Assembly: GCF_005217525.1 (NCBI RefSeq)
Contig: NZ_PNXQ01000016.1
Coordinates: 577,907-641,906 of the forward strand
Length of the DNA: 64,000 nucleotides
DNA from: Paenibacillus terrae
GTDB taxonomy: Bacteria; Bacillota; Bacilli; Paenibacillales; Paenibacillaceae
Reading direction: 5' to 3'
This document shows positions 7,350 to 16,102 of this stretch, one piece after another (position 1 is the stretch's first letter; every line of letters starts with the position of its first letter). Position numbers and translations under genes: made by a program. The notes under the pieces were generated by a model. That model had not been told where the DNA came from. It made no database searches and worked only from the letters and a program-made list of their open reading frames with translations.

Positions 7350-8162
7350 ATGAAAAAGGTATTGGTCAAAATTTTGCTTTCACTAAGCATAGGTCTTGCA
7401 GCTCTATCAACTTCAAATGCTCACGCCGCAGGTTTAGAATCAATAAATCTTGTGCCAAAAATGACAAGTAATACAGCACCTAGTGGTGAGGCTTTTGCAA
7501 GTTCAAGTATTGGTGGACAAGCATATATGCTTTTTGATCAAGTTAATACTAGTTATGATTATGATTGGGCAACCACTGCTCAACTTCCAGCCTATGTCGG
7601 ATATGACTTTAAGGAGAACGCGGTAGTTACAAAATATACTTTAAGTCCTACTGATTCAGATACATATGTAAACGGCATACCTAAAACTTGGACTTTTCAA
7701 GGTTGGGATGGGACTCAATGGATAGATTTAGATAAACAGCAAGATCAAATAAACTGGAAAAGAGGAGAAAATAGAGAGTTTGCTATCATAAATAGCAAAA
7801 GCTATTCAAAATATCGTTTATATATAACAGCGGATAATGGCAGAACTGGTGGGTATACTTGTATTGGTGAACTGCAGTTATTCGGTTATAAAGAACCAAT
7901 TACTCCGGATATACCCGAAATGGGGAATCGTGCAATACTTACAGTGACCATGATTACTGGTCTTGAAAAAGAATTCGATCTCTCAATGGATGAAGTATTA
8001 GCATTTATCAACTGGTATGATGCTAAGGATGCTGGTTCTGGGCCATCCAAGTATGCCATTGATAAGCACAATAACAACAAAGGACCATTCAGTAATCGCA
8101 AGGACTATGTAATATTCAATAAAATTCTTACTTTTGAAGTAAGCGAGTATTCAACTAAATAA
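7350..8162 (+). CDS. Secreted discoidin (F5/8 type C)-like protein
   Basis: About 270 residues. Signal peptide to NAHAAG (about residue 27). A carbohydrate-binding discoidin-like domain follows (about 35-185): MTSNTAPSGEAFASSS, WTFQGWDGTQWIDLD, and YSKYRLYITADNGRTGGYTC near its end, all typical of F5/8 type C folds. The last 80 residues repeat the module found in the divergent nuclease ([20 protein letters not shown] ... [11 protein letters not shown]). Start ATG at 7350 has GAGGAG nine bases upstream. Own terminator follows. Likely binds cell-wall or extracellular polysaccharide. Confidence 0.8.
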   Translation: MKKVLVKILLSLSIGLAALSTSNAHAAGLESINLVPKMTSNTAPSGEAFASSSIGGQAYMLFDQVNTSYDYDWATTAQLPAYVGYDFKENAVVTKYTLSPTDSDTYVNGIPKTWTFQGWDGTQWIDLDKQQDQINWKRGENREFAIINSKSYSKYRLYITADNGRTGGYTCIGELQLFGYKEPITPDIPEMGNRAILTVTMITGLEKEFDLSMDEVLAFINWYDAKDAGSGPSKYAIDKHNNNKGPFSNRKDYVIFNKILTFEVSEYSTK

Positions 8163-8168
8163 ACAACA

Positions 8169-8207
8169 AAGGACTCCACGCTGGTTACATAGCAACGGAG
8201 TCCTTTA
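8169..8207 (+). terminator. Intrinsic terminator of the discoidin gene
   Basis: AAAGGACTCC (8169-8178) pairs perfectly with GGAGTCCTTT (8198-8207), seven bases after the stop. Confidence 0.8.
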
Positions 8208-8285
8208 TCATGTCTACTCTAAATTCAAACTGATCCCTCATGAAATACTTTCCGTTAATCTTGATCGACTCAAGCGAAAATTTTT

Positions 8286-8554
8286 CTACTGGACCACGTA
8301 ATCCTCAAACGTCACCCGTATAACACCATATTCTGACTCGGATACTTTTTTTCTTCTCGACTTCCGTCTTGAAATTCACATGTAAAATAATAATACCGAG
8401 CTGAACTATCTTCTAACCAATTCATTCTTTTATCAACCACTTTTGCAACTCGTTCAATTTTTGGTTGTTTTAAATTTCTCGCATGTTCTCGGTTTGAGGA
8501 TATTATAATAGGCACAAAAACAACTAATAGTAAACCGATAACTGCATGTAACAT
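8286..8554 (-). pseudogene. DUF2500-like membrane protein, frameshifted
   Basis: ATG at 8554 opens MLHAVIGLLLVVFVPIIISS, a single membrane helix, followed by a beta-rich domain (ARYYYFTCEFQDGSREEKK). The frame then reads into an early stop. Moving one frame at the seven-A tract (8346-8352 on the plus strand) gives VSESEYGVIRVTFEDYVVQ and a stop at 8286, which is the expected continuation of a DUF2500-type domain. Either a homopolymer slippage mutation or a sequencing error. The longer frame reaching up to 8857 runs through the ABC-F leader hairpins and is not real coding sequence. Confidence 0.6.
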
Positions 8555-8586
8555 TTGAGGCTTCAGCCTAAACGGGACTACGCAGG

Positions 8587-8615
8587 TTGTAGTTAAATTA
8601 CCATTGTGATAAACT
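8587..8615 (+). promoter_or_regulatory. Candidate promoter of the ABC-F gene
   Basis: TTGTAG (8587-8592), a 17-base spacer, TAAACT (8610-8615). It would give a leader of about 250 bases before the start codon, containing two strong hairpins. Confidence 0.4.
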
Positions 8616-8770
8616 GAATGTAATTTGATGATGGGAGTTGAACGGATATATGTAGAACTTTCTTGCTTCGAGATCACGAAAAGAACGGACTCAGCGATCG
8701 GCTGTGGTCGTTTTATTTCATCTCTGCAAGAAAGCTCTGCGTTTCGTTTGCGCTCCCTCTCCGGACAGTC

Positions 8771-8850
8771 ATACGGCCCCTTGAAATTGGGCCGTATTTC
8801 CTCGTATGGATTAGAGCCGCAAGATAGCACCTTTCTTGCGGCTCTTTTTA
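8771..8850 (+). promoter_or_regulatory. Attenuator-like leader: hairpin plus intrinsic terminator
   Basis: ATACGGCCC (8771-8779) pairs perfectly with GGGCCGTAT (8789-8797). A second perfect 11-bp stem, AGAGCCGCAAG (8813-8823) with CTTGCGGCTCT (8835-8845), is followed by TTTTTATTT and ends 25 bases before the ABC-F start codon. A factor-independent terminator in the leader of an ABC-F resistance gene is typical of ribosome-mediated attenuation, where drug-stalled ribosomes allow read-through. That mechanism is inferred; no clear leader peptide was identified. Confidence 0.7.
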
Positions 8851-8874
8851 TTTCCAAACGAAAGGATGATTGCC

Positions 8875-10361
8875 ATGCCCGCCATTCAGGTGACCAATCT
8901 TACTTTTGCCTATCCAGGCAGCTATGACCCCATATTCGAAAATGTTCATTTTCAAATTGATACAGACTGGAAGTTGGGCTTTACGGGGCGAAACGGTCGG
9001 GGGAAAACGACGTTCTTAAACCTGCTTCAGGGGAAATACGAATACAGCGGTACGATTTCCACACCAGTCGCCTTTGATTATTTTCCGTTTCCCGTCGAAC
9101 ACCCGGAGTATTTGACCTTAGACGTCGTCGAAGAGATCGTGCCAAACTATGAGAACTGGAAGTTGATGCGTGAACTGAACTTGCTTAAGGTTTCAGAAGA
9201 CGTGTTGTACCGGCCATTCGAATCGCTGTCCCAAGGAGAACAGACGAAGGTATTGGTGGCCGTGCTATTCATCCAAGACAATCGATTTCTGCTCATCGAC
9301 GAGCCGACCAATCATCTCGACTTGCACGCACGCAAGCTTGTCGCCGATTATCTGAATACGAAGCGCGGTTTTATTCTTGTTTCACACGACCGGGCTTTTC
9401 TCGACCGCTGTGTGGATCATATTCTATCGATCAACAAAACGAATATCGAAATCCAAAAAGGCAACTTCTCCAGCTGGTGGACGAACAAAACTCGCCAGGA
9501 CACGTTCGAAATGGCACAAAACGAAAAGCTGTACAAAGACATACAACGTTTATCTACTTCTGCTAAACGTACTAGCGGCTGGTCTTTCGAGACCGAAAAA
9601 TCGAAAAACGGCACACGAAATCCGGTTCCAAGCTTGACAAGGGTTACGTCGGGCATAAGGCAGCAAAAATGATGAAACGCTCGAAATCCATCGAACAGCG
9701 GCAACACGCCGCTTTAGAGGAAAAATCGAAACTGCTCCGAAATATCGAACAGTCAGAAAGCCTTGCAATCTCTCAGCTCGTGTATCCCAAATCGGAATTG
9801 GCGATGCTGGATCACGTCACGATTTACTATGGGGAAAGAGCGGTTTGCAAGAACGTTTGTCTGACGATCGAACCAGGAGATCGGATTGCAATTTCAGGTC
9901 CAAATGGATCAGGTAAGTCTAGCTTGCTCCGTCTACTCAACGATGAGGCGCTACACTATACAGGAACGTTTCAGCGGGAGCCGCAGCTTCGCGTTTCCTA
10001 TGTATCCCAGAATACTTCTTATCTGCGAGGAACGCTTTCCGATTATGCAGCAGAGCACAGAATTGACGAAAGCTTATTTAAGGCAGTGTTGCGTAAGCTA
10101 GATTTCGCCCGCATCCAGTTTGAGAAGGATATATCGGCGTTTAGCGGCGGTCAGAAGAAGAAGGTTCTGATCGCGAGAAGCCTATGTGAGGAGGCTCATC
10201 TGCATATTTGGGACGAACCACTCAACTTTGTCGACGTGATTTCCCGGATGCAAATTGAGGAGCTGCTGCTTGAGTACACGCCGACCATTGTATTCGTGGA
10301 GCATGATCGGGAATTTCATGACCGTGTCGCCACGAAAACGGTTGAACTCGGTGGGGATTAG
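8875..10361 (+). pseudogene. ABC-F ribosome protection protein (Lsa/Vga-like), frameshifted
   Basis: Two ATP-binding cassettes without membrane segments, the layout of ABC-F antibiotic resistance proteins, which displace drugs from the peptidyl transferase centre. First cassette: Walker A GRNGRGKTT, signature LSQGEQ, Walker B LLIDEPTNHLD. Second cassette: SGPNGSGKSS, FSGGQ, WDEPLNFVD. The opening (IQVTNLTFAYPGSYDPIF, then DWKLGFTGRNGRGKT) resembles the Lsa group, which confers lincosamide, streptogramin A and pleuromutilin resistance. The frame breaks at about 9612-9625: the first half reads to a stop at 9672, while the other frame gives GSKLDKGYVGHKAAKMMKRS, the normal inter-domain linker, and continues to 10361. 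Adding one base restores a single protein of about 495 residues. Start ATG 8875 has AAAGGA upstream. Confidence 0.75.
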
Positions 10362-10472
10362 AATTTTACAAAGTGACTTGGAGTAAGACATGATTTCAAC
10401 GGCAGAAAACTTTGCACAACTCTTTTATGAAAAGGGAAGAGATTGAACTAAAGGGACATGATAGTTCAATAG

Positions 10473-10521
10473 AACAACGGCAGTCTAGGATTTTATTTTC
10501 TCGGCCTTGACTGCCGTTGTT
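10473..10521 (+). terminator. Intrinsic terminator after the ABC-F gene
   Basis: AACAACGGCAGTC (10473-10485) pairs perfectly with GACTGCCGTTGTT (10509-10521), then TTCTATTATT. The stretch 10362-10761 otherwise holds only a weaker hairpin near 10630-10660 (TCTCTCC with its complement) and no credible gene. Confidence 0.65.
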
Positions 10522-10761
10522 TCTATTATTGAGTGCAGTCTAATACTATTTCACGAATTCTAAGGGATTTATAATTCTTCTATAGCAGTTTTTGTTTCCA
10601 TAAAATCATTCTATCTTTATAAAAGAGTAAAAAATCTCTCCGAACGTAGAGAGGTTTTTCTATATCTCTATTTTATTTACGTATAATGCTGTGACACTAC
10701 GGATTTTATTTAAGTGAAGCTATAGCCCTATTATTTCTTCTAATTCAGTCTTCAATCCTCT

Positions 10762-10971
10762 TTATCTTTGCCTTGAAGGAATTATCTCGTAACTTGCAGT
10801 ATCATTCTTATTTGAATAAATGGATGTTAGTAATGTAACATCTCCCTGTCTCAGGAAAGCATGAAAATTCCGGTAAGCATCTTCCCTATTCATACCTACA
10901 TCAATAGAGAAATACAAGAAATTTTCATTTATATTATCGCATCTTGCATCACTGACCAAAGGTATGTCCAT
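10762..10971 (-). CDS. Small hypothetical protein, 69 aa
   Basis: Not recognised. ATG at 10971 has AAGGA about nine bases upstream. The sequence (MDIPLVSDARCDNINENFLY, ending YEIIPSRQR) looks like a compact alpha/beta protein. It starts 13 bases after the stop of a truncated gene and was probably its operon partner. Confidence 0.4.
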   Translation of the reverse strand: MDIPLVSDARCDNINENFLYFSIDVGMNREDAYRNFHAFLRQGDVTLLTSIYSNKNDTASYEIIPSRQR

Positions 10972-10984
10972 CTTTTGTGAGTCC

Positions 10985-11172
10985 TTATATGCTCTTCTTA
11001 TGATTTGATATGAAATATACTAACGGTGGGCTTTTTTTCATTTCCAGCAAATTGTTTTCATAAACTTTGATTATCCGGCTAGATTCCTCTTGAAACATAT
11101 CACTACGATCACTCTCTAACCCTTTGGTTATAGCTAATTGAATTTGTTCGTCCGTGAAATCGTAGTACAGCT
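10985..11172 (-). pseudogene. 3' remnant of an unknown gene
   Basis: The frame YYDFTDEQIQLAITKGLES ... YFISNHKKSI* reads as genuine coding sequence, but upstream of about 11172 it runs into the antisense of the integrase fragment. The gene has therefore lost its 5' part at the junction near 11165-11175. No family recognised. Confidence 0.4.
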
Positions 11173-11323
11173 TGGTCACGGCAGCGTTCAAATTACATCC
11201 GATGTGTATGCGCACATCTCTAAAAAGTTGGAAAAACGCAGTATGGATAAATATGAGCAATACACAGCTTCTATTCTCGGTTCAGAGTTGGGGGATAAAA
11301 AAGGGACACCACAGAAGAAATAA
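11165..11323 (+). pseudogene. C-terminal remnant of a tyrosine recombinase (phage integrase type)
   Basis: The frame reads QLGHGSVQITSDVYAHISKK followed by a charged helix to a stop at 11323. LGH-x-S-x-x-x-T-x-x-x-Y-x-H is the end of the catalytic domain of tyrosine recombinases: the motif His and the nucleophilic Tyr are present, while the upstream R and H/K residues are missing. Only about 50 residues survive. It stands about 80 bases from the duplicated glnA 3' end, where an integrase gene next to its attachment site is expected. Confidence 0.7.
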
Positions 11324-11350
11324 CGATTTCCTCCAAGGCGTCCCCCAAAC

Positions 11351-11385
11351 TAAAAATCCCTCAACGCTTAGAGCGCCAAGGGATT
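11351..11385 (-). terminator. Intrinsic terminator of glnA
   Basis: AATCCCT (11355-11361) pairs with AGGGATT (11379-11385) with an inner ACGCT/AGCG extension; on the minus strand it is followed by TTTTTA. It starts right after the glnA stop. Confidence 0.8.
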
Positions 11386-11448
11386 CCACATTTTAGTAAA
11401 GCGTCAGATATTGATCACGTTCCCATTGATGCACCTGGGTCCGATACA
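11383..11448 (-). repeat. glnA 3' end, partner of the 3262-3326 copy (putative att site, right)
   Basis: The last codons and stop of glnA. Bases 11403-11448 equal 3281-3326 at 45 of 46 positions; 11383-11402 is more loosely similar. See the left copy for the interpretation. Confidence 0.8.
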
Positions 11449-12721
11449 TATCCCATTCAATTTCCTTAAGTTCGTAGAAGTAAGCCAGCGCATGGTCACC
11501 CAGAGCGTCAGAGATAACTTCGCTCCGAATAAGCTCGGACAAAGCTTCTTTCAAGTCTGCAGGCAGGCTTGGAATCCCTTCTTCAATCCGCTCTTCCTCA
11601 GACATAACATAGATGTTACGATCAATCGGTGCTGGCAGAGCCATTTGGCGTTTGATACCATCCAAACCCGCTCTCAGCATCACAGCAAGTGCCAAATAAG
11701 GATTCGCAGCCGGGTCAGGATTACGAACTTCGACGCGGGTACTCAAACCACGAGATGCGGGAATCCGAATCATCGGGCTACGGTTACTGGCAGACCAGGC
11801 AACATAACAAGGAGCTTCATAACCCGGTACAAGACGTTTGTACGAATTCACCGTTGGATTCGTGATTGCTGCCATTGCACGTGCATGCTTGAGAATACCA
11901 GCCATATAATGGCGGGCCGTCTGGCTCAATCCGAGTTCGTCTGATTCATCATAAAATACATTTTCATTGTTCTTAAATAACGATTGGTTACAGTGCATAC
12001 CGGAGCCATTCACGCCAAACAAAGGTTTTGGCATAAAGGTGGCGTGCAGACCATGCTGACGTGCAATCGTCTTAACAACGAGCTTGAACGTTTGGATCTG
12101 ATCGGCAGCTTTGACTGCATCCGCATATTTAAAGTCAATCTCATGCTGGCCAGGTGCAACTTCATGATGGGACGCTTCAATTTCAAAGCCCATCTCTTCA
12201 AGCTTAAGAACAATTTCCCGACGGCAGTTTTCACCCAGATCCATCGGTGCCAAGTCAAAATACCCACCTTGGTCATTCAGTTCTGTAGTCGGTTCACCTT
12301 TTTCATCGGTTTTGAACAGAAAGAATTCAGGCTCCGGTCCGACATTCATCGAAGTATAACCCATTTCTTCTGCTTCCTTAAGTACACGTTTCAAGATACC
12401 GCGCGGGTCGCCAGCAAAGGGAACTCCGTCCGGCTTATAAATATCGCAAATCATACGAGCTACACGATCCGAGGTTACCCATGGAAATACTACCCATGTA
12501 TCCAGATCCGGGTATAAGTACATGTCAGATTCTTCAATGCGTACATAACCTTCAATGGAAGAACCGTCAAACATCATTTTGTTATCCAGCGCTTTTGGCA
12601 GTTGACTAACCGGAATTTCTACGTTCTTAATCGTACCAAGCAAATCTGTAAACTGCAAACGAATAAAACGAACATTTTCTTCTTCGGCAATCCGAAGAAT
12701 ATCTTCTCTGGTATAACTCAC
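11393..12721 (-). CDS. glnA: Glutamine synthetase, type I
   Basis: 442 residues, the usual length of the Gram-positive GSI-alpha enzyme. It forms glutamine from glutamate, ammonia and ATP. Visible signatures are [18 protein letters not shown] near the N-terminus, the ATP-binding [19 protein letters not shown], and [17 protein letters not shown]. It is the second gene of the glnRA operon. In Bacillus, feedback-inhibited GS also binds GlnR and controls its DNA binding. Its last codons are duplicated at 3262-3326. Confidence 0.97.
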   Translation of the reverse strand: MSYTREDILRIAEEENVRFIRLQFTDLLGTIKNVEIPVSQLPKALDNKMMFDGSSIEGYVRIEESDMYLYPDLDTWVVFPWVTSDRVARMICDIYKPDGVPFAGDPRGILKRVLKEAEEMGYTSMNVGPEPEFFLFKTDEKGEPTTELNDQGGYFDLAPMDLGENCRREIVLKLEEMGFEIEASHHEVAPGQHEIDFKYADAVKAADQIQTFKLVVKTIARQHGLHATFMPKPLFGVNGSGMHCNQSLFKNNENVFYDESDELGLSQTARHYMAGILKHARAMAAITNPTVNSYKRLVPGYEAPCYVAWSASNRSPMIRIPASRGLSTRVEVRNPDPAANPYLALAVMLRAGLDGIKRQMALPAPIDRNIYVMSEEERIEEGIPSLPADLKEALSELIRSEVISDALGDHALAYFYELKEIEWDMYRTQVHQWERDQYLTLY

Positions 12722-12837
12722 ACTAACCTCTCCCTTTCTGTAACGACTATATAAAAATCAGCTGTTCCATAATCCTTTTAAATAATAAGGCCTGGTCTGC
12801 AAGTAAAGCGGTTGTAAGCCAAAATGCAGGCTCTACA

Positions 12838-13251
12838 TTATCTCTTATTAAAAAAACGTGATAATTCACCTTGGATCAGGGATACCTGTCCTGGTCTTTT
12901 ACCTGCCACAAGCTGTTGTTTCAGCAAGCGGTGAAGCTGGGTATCGGACATCTCACGACGTTTGACTTCTGTATCTGCAGTAATAACAGTAGCTTCTTCC
13001 GATTCCTTGGTGACCGGATTCATGACTTGTTTAATTCCCGCAATGTTAACACCCTTCTCAATCAACGCCTTGATTTCAAGCAAACGCTCTACATCGTTAA
13101 AAGAAAAAAGACGTTGGTTACCCGACGTACGGGCAGGAACTATCAAGTTATGCTGTTCATAATAACGAATCTGACGTGCTGACAAGTCCGTTAGCTTCAT
13201 GACAATACCTATTGGAAATAAGGCCATGTTTCTGCGAATTTCGTCGCCCAT
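12838..13251 (-). CDS. glnR: MerR-family nitrogen repressor GlnR
   Basis: 137 residues. The MerR-type helix-turn-helix and wing are visible in IGIVMKLTDLSARQIRYYEQ, then GNQRLFSFNDVERLLEIKAL. The short C-terminal region after about residue 85 is the GS-sensing tail of GlnR. It represses its own operon, and other nitrogen genes, when glutamine is plentiful. It is the first gene of glnRA, 116 bases before glnA. Confidence 0.95.
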   Translation of the reverse strand: MGDEIRRNMALFPIGIVMKLTDLSARQIRYYEQHNLIVPARTSGNQRLFSFNDVERLLEIKALIEKGVNIAGIKQVMNPVTKESEEATVITADTEVKRREMSDTQLHRLLKQQLVAGKRPGQVSLIQGELSRFFNKR

Positions 13252-13287
13252 TTGTCATCAACCTTCCAGTGATCTATTATTCACCTT

Positions 13288-13317
13288 ATTGTACATTTAG
13301 CTGATGCAAAGTGTCAA
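13288..13317 (-). promoter_or_regulatory. Sigma-A promoter of glnRA
   Basis: On the minus strand TTGACA (13312-13317), an 18-base spacer, TACAAT (13288-13293). Transcription would start about 40 bases before glnR. Confidence 0.75.
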
Positions 13318-13322
13318 TGATA

Positions 13323-13339
13323 TGTTAGAAAAACTCACA
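13323..13339 (-). promoter_or_regulatory. GlnR/TnrA operator
   Basis: TGTGAGTTTTTCTAACA on the minus strand fits the consensus TGTNA-N7-TNACA exactly. It ends five bases upstream of the -35 box of glnRA, as in B. subtilis glnRA, and overlaps the end of ynbB. Confidence 0.85.
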
Positions 13340-14588
13340 ATAATTTACGTTCTTTCATCGTTTGCAGGGCCATCAGCACTCCATATTTCACATGAGAGTA
13401 GGTTAAGCCCCCTTGCATGTAACCAATATAGGGTTCACGAATCGGAGCATCTGCAGATAATTCCAGACTCCCTCCTTGTATAAAAGTGCCTGCAGCCATA
13501 ATAACCGGATGCTCGTAGCCCGGCATATCCCATGGCTCCGGTACCACATGGCTATCTACAGCGGCAGCACGCTGAATCCCTTGGACAAAAGCAATTAAAT
13601 GCTCAGGTCCGCTAAAAGAAATGGCCTGAATCAAATCGGTGCGTTCCTCATGCCAGGCAGGTTTTGTTTCAAATCCCATGTCTTCAAAGACCGCCGCTGC
13701 GAATGTACTTCCTTTAACCGCTTGCCCAACCAGTGTTGGAGCAAGAAATAAGCCCTGAAAGATACCTCTTGTGGTACCTAACATGGCCCCTACTTCACCA
13801 CCGATTCCAGGCGCAGTTAAGCGGTATGCTGCCAGTTCCACATACTCCTGTTTACCGCAAATATATCCTCCCGTTTCGGCAATACCGCCGCCAGGATTTT
13901 TAATCAGTGAACCTGCCATCAAATCGACACCTACCTGAGTAGGCTCCAGCTTTTCGGTAAATTCACCATAACAATTGTCCACAAAGACAATAACGTCAGG
14001 TTTAATCGCCTTTACACGGGCTGTCATTTCCTCGATATCTGCCACACTAAAAGAAGCTCTCCAATCATAGCCGCGTGAACGCTGGATGCCGATCACCTTC
14101 GTATTGGCATGGATTGCAGCCTCCACTGCTTTCCAATCTACTTTATCTTCTGCTGTCAGCGCCGTTTCTCCATAAGTAATGCCAAAATCCTGCAATGACC
14201 CGGTCCCATCGCCGGGCTTGCCGATCACTTTGTGAAGCGTATCATACGGTTGCCCCGTAATATACAACAGCTCATCACCTGGACGCAGAACGCCGAATAA
14301 AGCAGTGGCAATCGTATGCGTTCCCGAAGCAAAGTGCGGGCGAACCAGCGCCGCCTCCGCACCGAACACATCAGCATAAACCTCCTCCAGTACCTCACGT
14401 CCCCGGTCATTGTACGCATATCCCGTAGAGCCGGCAAAATGGAAATCGCTCACTTGCTTCCGCTGAAATGCCTGAATAACCTTCCACTGATTTGCATCTA
14501 CAATATGATCTATGCGCTGTAGCCGTTCCTGTATTTTGCGTTCTGCTGTTTCCTGAATTTGTTGGATTTCCGGACTAAAAACTACCAT
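13335..14588 (-). CDS. ynbB: PLP-dependent YnbB / methionine gamma-lyase-like protein
   Basis: 417 residues of the aluminium-resistance/methionine gamma-lyase family of fold-type I PLP enzymes. The probable Schiff-base lysine is in GSLIKNPGGG (about residue 235); FHFAGSTGY and DNCYGEF are further family motifs. Its physiological substrate is not established. The order hflX-ynbB-glnR-glnA is that of B. subtilis. Confidence 0.85.
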   Translation of the reverse strand: MVVFSPEIQQIQETAERKIQERLQRIDHIVDANQWKVIQAFQRKQVSDFHFAGSTGYAYNDRGREVLEEVYADVFGAEAALVRPHFASGTHTIATALFGVLRPGDELLYITGQPYDTLHKVIGKPGDGTGSLQDFGITYGETALTAEDKVDWKAVEAAIHANTKVIGIQRSRGYDWRASFSVADIEEMTARVKAIKPDVIVFVDNCYGEFTEKLEPTQVGVDLMAGSLIKNPGGGIAETGGYICGKQEYVELAAYRLTAPGIGGEVGAMLGTTRGIFQGLFLAPTLVGQAVKGSTFAAAVFEDMGFETKPAWHEERTDLIQAISFSGPEHLIAFVQGIQRAAAVDSHVVPEPWDMPGYEHPVIMAAGTFIQGGSLELSADAPIREPYIGYMQGGLTYSHVKYGVLMALQTMKERKLL

Positions 14589-14701
14589 CTTACCTTCATG
14601 ACCCTCTCTCTTTACGCAGACTTAGGCTATTGTATTTATAATATCGTTCGCTTGGAATGATATGCATTATCATTGAATTGACCTAAAAACATCATCAGAT
14701 G

Positions 14702-15988
14702 TTAACCTTCTGTGAAGTCCCTGAGGGCATGACCATATTTTTCATATTCGCCTCGCTGAACTTCTACCTCATAAATGACATCATTCCCATCATATTCGGT
14801 CAGAAGTACGTCCCCGATCCGGTAAAGCACCGATGTCAGGTCCCCACGTTCTGCCGGAATACGGAATCTCAGCGTATCTCCGCTCAAATGCTCCTGAATC
14901 AGCTCACGAAGACGTAGCAGATCACTTTCATCGAAGGAACTGATTTTCAAATAGCCCTCGCCGGAAGGAAGCATTTCCAGTTGCTCAGGAGTACAAGCGT
15001 CTTTTTTATTAAACAATACGATCTGTGGCTTGTCCGCTGCTCCCAATTGCTCCAAAATCGTTTCCACGACCTTCATCTGTTCGTCACGCATATCCGAAGA
15101 AGCATCTACCACATGCAAAATAAGGTGAGCCTCATTCGCTTCCTCCAAAGTAGCGCGGAAAGAAGCAACCAAATCATGAGGAAGATTTTGAATGAAACCA
15201 ACGGTATCTGTAAGAATAATCTCTTTGCCGCTCGGCAGCTCCATCGTTCTGGAGGTAGGGTCCAGCGTCGCAAACAGTTGGTTCTCAATATACACATCAG
15301 CCGCCGTCAGCTGCTTTAACAGCGTTGATTTACCCGCATTGGTGTAGCCGACAAGCGCTACCTGCACAATACCGCTCTTTTGCCTGCGCTCTCTATGTAA
15401 ATACCGATGACGGGTGACCTCCTCCAACTGACGTTTCAAATCACTGATGCGATCACGAATGTGACGACGATCTGTCTCCAGCTTGCTTTCACCTGGACCA
15501 CGTGTTCCGATTCCACCACCGAGTCGTGACAGATTTTTCCCATGTCCAGACAAACGGGGCAACAAATAGGACAGCTGCGCCAGTTCAACCTGAATAATAC
15601 CTTCTCGTGTTTTCGCTCGCTGGGCAAAGATGTCCAGAATAAGCTGCGTTCGGTCGATAATTTTGAGATCCAGACTTTCTTCCAGATTTCGCACCTGAGC
15701 CCCCGACAGCTCCTGATCAAAAATAGCCGTATTCGCACCCAATTCCTCGGCAGCTGCGCGCAGTTCCTCTACCTTACCTTTGCCGATAAACCATTTGGAA
15801 TCCTTTGCTTCCTTGTTCTGGGTCAAAACGCTAAGCACTTCAACACCAGCCGTCTCGGCCAGCTTCACGAGTTCATTCAGAGAGTATTCTGTATTGATGC
15901 CAGAACGCTTGACTTCATCCGTAATCAGACTGACCAGTACCGCCTTATCCTGCATTTCGGTTTGTGTATCATAAGTGGAGTTCGCCAT
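14702..15988 (-). CDS. hflX: Ribosome-associated GTPase HflX
   Basis: About 428 residues. The N-terminal HflX domain contains KWFIGKGKVEEL and the IFDQELSGAQVRNLE segment; the GTPase domain has GYTNAGKSTLL (G1), DTVGF (G3) and NKKD (G4). HflX splits stalled or stressed 70S ribosomes. ATG at 15988 (MANSTYD) is preferred over 16012 because AAAGGAG lies eight bases upstream. Confidence 0.95.
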   Translation of the reverse strand: MANSTYDTQTEMQDKAVLVSLITDEVKRSGINTEYSLNELVKLAETAGVEVLSVLTQNKEAKDSKWFIGKGKVEELRAAAEELGANTAIFDQELSGAQVRNLEESLDLKIIDRTQLILDIFAQRAKTREGIIQVELAQLSYLLPRLSGHGKNLSRLGGGIGTRGPGESKLETDRRHIRDRISDLKRQLEEVTRHRYLHRERRQKSGIVQVALVGYTNAGKSTLLKQLTAADVYIENQLFATLDPTSRTMELPSGKEIILTDTVGFIQNLPHDLVASFRATLEEANEAHLILHVVDASSDMRDEQMKVVETILEQLGAADKPQIVLFNKKDACTPEQLEMLPSGEGYLKISSFDESDLLRLRELIQEHLSGDTLRFRIPAERGDLTSVLYRIGDVLLTEYDGNDVIYEVEVQRGEYEKYGHALRDFTEG

Positions 15989-16102
15989 ATTGTTTGCTCC
16001 TTTATTTTCCATATTAACTCTCGCACAGAGACCGACCTGATATTCAGGCCGGCCCCCGTTCGACGTTATACAATTCGATGTGATTCAGATTTCTATTATC
16101 GC

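Noticed and set aside
8312-8857. 181-codon minus-strand frame as one gene
   Set aside because: Its first 100 codons run antisense through the ABC-F promoter and leader hairpins. Only the part from 8554 down resembles a protein family, and that is frameshifted.
8625-8927. Possible leader peptide of the ABC-F gene on the plus strand
   Set aside because: It runs through both hairpins and past the ABC-F start, has a poor start site, and its composition is not protein-like.
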